Assembly (NCBI GenBank): GCA_038503035.1
Contig: JAVSML010001068.1
Span: 165,042 to 229,041 of the forward strand
Direction of reading: 5' to 3'
Length of the DNA stretch: 64,000 nt
Source: Crocodylus rhombifer
Lineage: Eukaryota > Chordata > Crocodylia > Crocodylidae
Shown: one piece after another, positions 59,274 through 64,000 of the stretch
Numbering within the stretch: the stretch's first letter is position 1
Layout of the letters: each line of letters opens with the position of its first letter
Translations under genes and position numbers: made by a program
The notes under the pieces: generated by a model
Database searches by the model: none
What the model saw: the letters and a program-made list of their open reading frames with translations, nothing else
What the model was told of the DNA's origin: nothing

Positions 59274-59728
59274 TCCTAATGGATAATTCGACATTAGGGC
59301 AATATTTCTGGGAGATATTATAAACTGTGCTATTGCAGGATAAGTGACCAGACTAGGCTAAGAGCAAGAGGAATGGAGGAAATCTGTTTTGATCCCAGGT
59401 CTCAATAAGAATTCTTTTGCTGAATTTAAACCCTTGAGTCAAAACCAGTATAGTGATAATTTGACTGGGAAGAATTAGAAACATTAAAAGTAAGCCTGTT
59501 TGGATAAGCTTTCCAGGGCAATTTTTTAAGTACGTGAGAGTCAAACAATTCAAATGAACTCCACATAAGTATTCAAACTTTTGTTGGCCGCTCATCTAAA
59601 CTTCGCATCTTTGAGGCTAGAATACAGTAGGTTAATTCATGTGCCTCTAGACTGAACTGCACACACTGCTGTTATGAAATGAACATAAGGCAACTGAAGA
59701 ACAAATGGAAACCTTTGGTGAAGTGGTA

Positions 59729-60282
59729 TGATTCATAGATTCATAGATTCATAGATTCATAGATGCTAGGGTCGGAAGGGACCTCAATAGATCATCGAGT
59801 CCGACCCCCTGCATAAGCAGGAAAGAGTGCTGGGCCTACATTACCCCAGCTAGATACACATCCAACCTTCTCTTGAATACCCCCAGGGTAGGGGAGAGCA
59901 CCACCTCCCTTGGGAGCCCGTTCCAGACCTTGGCCACTCGAACTGTGAAGAAGTTCCTCCTAATATCTAATCTAAATCTGCTCTCCTCTAGCTTGTGGCC
60001 ATTATTTCTTGTAACCCCCGGGGGCGCCTTGGTGAATAAATACTCACCAATTCCCTTCTGTGCCCCCCTGACGAACTTATAGGCAGCCACCAGGTCGCCT
60101 CTCAACCTTCTCTTGCGGAGGCTGAAAAGGTCCAGTTTCTCTAATCTCTCCTCATAGGGCTTGGCCTGCAGGCCCTTAACCATACGAGTGGCCCTTCTCT
60201 GGACCCTCTCCAGGTTATCCGCATCCTTCTTGAAGTGCGGCGCCCAGAATTGCACGCAGTACTCCAGCTGCGGTCTGATGTT
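59729..60282 (-). mobile_element. CR1 LINE 3' fragment, reverse orientation, open frame
   Basis: The plus strand starts with four ATTCATAG units, then ATGCTAGGGTCGGAAGGGACC, the reversed CR1 3' end. An unbroken minus-strand frame (60255-59836, 139 codons) encodes the ORF2 C-terminus: FWAPHFKKDADNLERVQRRA, FSLRKRRLRGDLVAAYKF, RFRLDIRRNFFTVR and LDVYLAGVM. It is 5'-truncated at about 60282. The intact frame and clean tail make it one of the youngest CR1 copies here. Confidence 0.93.
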
Positions 60283-63235
60283 AGTGTGTGATCAAGGTTT
60301 ATAAAATGCTTTTACTCTACAGATGCAAGCAGTAAAGCAAGCTGTTCATAGAAAATATTTTTCTCCCATCATTTCCAATGTGTTACTTTAGTCTCCCAAT
60401 TTTTGAAAATATGTTGGTAATAATGTGAGGCTGTGAATAAATTAACTATAGAAAAATAAGCCAGGAAAAACTGTTCAGTGAACTTTCTACGAAAGCTTTG
60501 CATGATATTTATGCATGGCAGATCGCAAGATTGCTACAGTCATCAAGAAACATTGAAGAACTGCCAACAGTAAGCATACAGAATTCAGCAGTATAAATGC
60601 ACAAAAATGTGTGCTGTGAAGGTTTATTAAACTTTAAACAAGTTTAGTGGTAATTCTAAATCACATTTATTTTGATCATTTCTGTGTCATGCTCCTATGA
60701 ATATCCATGGCACCATCTTTTTAAAGGAAGCTTTATTATACATATTTGCTATGTTAGAAATGCATGACATAATAAAGCCAAAATTCTGCTCCAGAATGTA
60801 TCCATGCAGAGTCTATTGCCATCATCTTTCCACCTCTGGGCCTGAGCTGAAAAGATCTCAGCTTTCTGGACTTTAGGGGAGAGCGTGGGAAAGAGGTTAA
60901 AGTCCCTGGAGTCCTCCCAGGATCTTAGGTGACACCATCTAAGGGCATATTGGCTTCCTTAGCGAAGTAGATTATCTCATGAAAAAGAACATGTCCTTAG
61001 TTGCACATATATGTAATATTCTGGGCTTGGCCTGCCTGTAAGAAATCCTGAGGGAGAAACATTTTCAAAGCCAGACTTGATATTTAAAACCAACATGTTT
61101 ACATTGAAAACCAATCCAGGGGGGCAATCTGGGGTGAAGTCCTGGGACCCCCTGAAACCAGGAGCAGCTTGTTGCTTACAACAACAAAGTCAGCATTTCA
61201 TCAAGGAAGCTTTCTGTGGACTTTAGTCAATATTAGCTCAGTGTCTGTATCTATGAAAAGGTATTTCTATTGGTCTATGGTCTGCAAATGATGCCAGACC
61301 CTATAGTATTGGCTTTATAAGTGCACCTGATTTATTTTCTCTTTTGGCAGAGGACTTCAGTATTATCTTAATGACAACTAGTTTTTTACTAGTGACTTCC
61401 ACCTACTCAGATTTACTGGTTTCTGTACCCATCTAGCTTCATGTTCTTTTACATTTTCTAATGCTTACATTTTCTTGGCAATTCCCAAGGTCCAATTTCA
61501 ATGCCCGAATTACAAGTGAAGGATGTGTACACACTAAAAATGACCTACCTGGACACATGATGAAATCATGGCTCTGGTGGAGTAAAAGGTACACTCTGAT
61601 GGACTTTACTGAGGATGATATTTTGAAAGCTGATCTGCCCTGACCATGTTGCTGTTAATCTGTTTTAAGCACAAAACTTAGCATTTCCCTAACTAGGCAT
61701 CAGGTAACATCACTGTGGGCTGCTGACTTAGGTGCCCCAACTCATAAAAGATGCTATGTGAAAAAAAATGTGGTTTTTAGATTAAAAAGTTAGTAGTAAA
61801 GCATGAGGAAGAAACCATGACACCTTCTGAAGCTTTGTTGTTTCATTTGGACTGGCTTGGAATGGAGCTCTTTACATATGTTGCTTATTTAAAACATAGA
61901 TGAAACCTTCTGGCTTCTTTTCAAATGAAGAGGGAATGTTCTGGCATTCATTTTCAACCAATTCAATCTGGATCTCTTCAAGTGACAAGAGGTTGTCCAG
62001 CACTACACAATATGTTTTCAGTGAAAGTAATGCTTTTGTCAATGAGATTCAGCCCAATTTGACTGGAGCAAATAACTTTTAAAATGCAAACTGTTCACTC
62101 CCATGAATTTCACTAACAACAAAGGAGCATGGAAAACCTCTTCTTAAGGGAAACTGGGCTAGATCTTATTAGCAAAGCAAAAATTACATTATGAAGAGTC
62201 CCATAGTTTAAGGACTTTATAGTCTATCTTATTTAGTATGTGAACTGCTTAAGATGAAGAAAAAATCTTTATATGCTAATGCTTTCTCCTACTTTTCAAA
62301 TCAGATGGGCAGTGCCTTTGAAATCTTAAGCATGTGGGGTTTGAGCCATTTCTCATAATTAATACACAGGGTAAAAATGGAAGGCAATTCTGCTTTTCGC
62401 CAACTTCTCATAGTGTTTCCTCCCTTTGCCTGCAACTTTAGATGGTAAACCTTGTGTTGACTGCTGTAAATCATGAACATTTTATTATTCATTTTCTGAA
62501 GAACTTTTTAAGATTGTATTTGTCATCAACCACTGAACTATCGCACGTTATTTTTGTGATTAAGTACCCTTGTGAACTAGCACATGTTACTAAAAGCCAC
62601 TAGAGCATTTCAAAAGTACATAATTTGAAGACAAGATATAATAAGATAGTCACTCAACACAGGCTTTCACACATTTAATTGGGAAATTTCCTTATTATGT
62701 AATTTATTTGAGTATTGAAGCCAAATTCCTTTCAAGTACAAGTTGTAAGGTAAGTAAAATGATAAAGTAGTAACAAAAACAAAGCACTTAAATCATTGTA
62801 TTTAATAGCATTTCATCCAATGGTTAGACAGACTAAAAGTTTTTTATTAAATTTTTTTCCTAGAAATCATTTATCCTCTGAAAGTTTCTCAGTAATCATG
62901 GACTTGTTTCCTTATTCTAAACTCAAATGATAACAATTTGTAAATACATTATTATTTTTTCATCAACACAATGAATATGATGGCTCCTTCCATTTCATGA
63001 CTTACCTCTGGTGAATTGCTTCCAAAGCAATCCTGTGGTCCTTTTCAAAATGGTTTTGCAAACTACCCAGTTAAACACAAGTTTAGCAAATAGTTCATGG
63101 TATTTTTATTAGGTCTTTTGACTTTTACAGAAATATTGTGATTGATAAATTTGCTCAGTGCAGAAATAACAGGTACAAATTGGCCCATTAGATGCCAATA
63201 CCTCGTAAAAACAATATACTTTTTGTGAATATCAG
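60283..63235. other. Unassigned AT-rich DNA
   Basis: About 3 kb without recognised repeats, open frames of note or RNA genes. Confidence 0.5.
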
Positions 63236-63700
63236 TGTCACGGAGTCACATAAGGGCCCCATGACTGTGAGGGTGATTGACAGAGCTGCCAATCACCCAG
63301 ACAGCTCAGGTGCTGGTTACCAGGGCGACCAGGCGGGTCAGGTGGCCAGAAGGGGGCAGTTACAAGCCCCAGATAGGCTTGGAGTTTGTTATGAGCAGGA
63401 GGCTCTATTGTTTGGGTTGCAGCCATCAGGCTTGAGTTTATGTTACAGTTAAACCGGAGGACTGGGTGAGGCTGTAGGGGAGTGAGGAGGCCTCAGTGGG
63501 GCTCCCCAACAGCCTGGGGGTTCCTGGTGCCCAGCTAGGGCACAGTGCCAGAGGGGCACTATTGTTTGTGCCAGAGGGGCGTGGTTTGCACTGGCGAGGC
63601 GCGGCAAGAGGGGTCAGAGACCCCAGCCCATACGGGCGGCATTTGCCCAGTGGGGGCAACAGCAGCCCAGTGCCAGAGGGGCACTAGTGTTTGAGCCAGG

Positions 63701-63875
63701 GAGGGCAAGGCCCTAGAGCGGGCCAAGAGAGAGCGCGAGGCGCGCAGTGTCGACCCCAGAGAGGGCAAGGCTCCAGAGCGGGGCAGAGAAAAGAGCACGA
63801 GGCACACAGTATTGGCCCCAGAGAGGGCAAGGCCCCAGAGCAGGGCAGAGAAAGAGAGAGAGAGAGCAGGCGAGG
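63701..63875. repeat. 60-62 bp tandem repeat, three units, ending in (GA)n
   Basis: Units start GAGGGCAAGGCC or GAGGGCAAGGCT at 63701, 63761 and 63823, each followed by an AGAGCGGG-type motif. The last unit ends in a GA-rich run (63848-63869). Confidence 0.85.
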
Positions 63876-63893
63876 GACGCCGGCAAGGGCGCC

Positions 63894-64000
63894 GGTATTA
63901 GGGCGGTGGTAGCGAGCCAGGCCCAGGGGCACCGGTATTAGGGCGGCGGTAGAGAGCCAGGCCCAGGGGCGCTGGTATTAGGGCGGCGGTAGCGAGCCAG
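63894..64000. repeat. 40-bp tandem repeat, at least 2.7 units
   Basis: GGTATTAGGGCGG starts at 63894, 63934 and 63974, exactly 40 bp apart, with GAGCCAGGCCCAGGGGC following. The array continues past the window edge. Confidence 0.9.

Larger units (their letters stand above)
63236..64000 (+). mobile_element. LTR-type element, left part, running off the window
   Basis: It begins TGTCACGGAGTCAC, a TG-start typical of LTRs in this kind of genome. Base composition switches abruptly from AT-rich to GC-rich with many CpG. Inside are a GTGCCAGAGGGGCAC motif repeated near 63545, 63570 and 63670, and two minisatellite arrays. Short open frames on both strands are driven by these repeats. The right end, any internal genes and the second LTR lie beyond 64000, so assignment as a full element is inference. 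Confidence 0.5.

Noticed and set aside
1..64000. CRISPR arrays, operons, bacterial promoters
   Set aside because: The sequence is eukaryotic repeat-rich DNA; the spaced repeats present are microsatellites and minisatellites.

Overview
This window is vertebrate, non-avian sauropsid-type nuclear DNA, and a crocodilian is the best guess. The reasons are the abundant CR1 LINE copies with TCTATGA-type 3' tails, several hAT and PIF/Harbinger DNA transposons, a Ty3/gypsy element of the GmR1 type and AT-rich intergenic sequence with CpG depletion. This is inference from repeat style, not a species identification. I found no host protein-coding exon, rRNA, tRNA or CRISPR array that I can defend. Nearly everything recognisable is mobile-element sequence, most of it broken. 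The window also holds one 400-base assembly gap (32295-32694).

Layout. 0-9 kb: a solo LTR (518-1376), an old reverse-oriented CR1 (2697-5215) split by a hAT MITE with a perfect 8-bp target-site duplication (TSD), and a decayed Ty3/gypsy element (5837-8400) whose integrase tail lies upstream of the reverse transcriptase. 9-18 kb: mostly unassigned AT-rich DNA with small fold-back elements. 18-21.5 kb: a GC-rich block with a G-rich minisatellite and a possible hAT transposase tail. 24-31.8 kb: a probable four-level transposon nest, in which a Harbinger-family element holds a hAT element, which holds a CR1, which holds a second CR1. 31.9-36.1 kb: two adjacent hAT copies (one carrying the gap), a solo LTR with a 5-bp TSD, and a fold-back MITE with a TTA TSD. 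37-44.4 kb: more TIR elements and a 2.07-kb PIF/Harbinger copy with a recognisable transposase pseudogene on the minus strand. 47-64 kb: a TIR element, CR1 3' ends, a Tc1/mariner-type MITE (52953-53488), a Myb/SANT-like Harbinger accessory pseudogene (56278-56951), another hAT MITE, and at the right edge an LTR-like element with minisatellites that runs off the window.

How the parts relate. None of the coding remnants is intact. The best preserved are the CR1 reverse-transcriptase and C-terminal reading frames (26266-27754, 27876-28448, 47714-48385, 59836-60255). The gypsy pol reads in one frame from 6697 to 7863 with five internal stops. The Harbinger transposase has a single TAG in an otherwise open 0.6-kb frame. 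The main value of the window is its insertion chronology, because nesting and TSDs order many events. I see no evidence of a new functional system.
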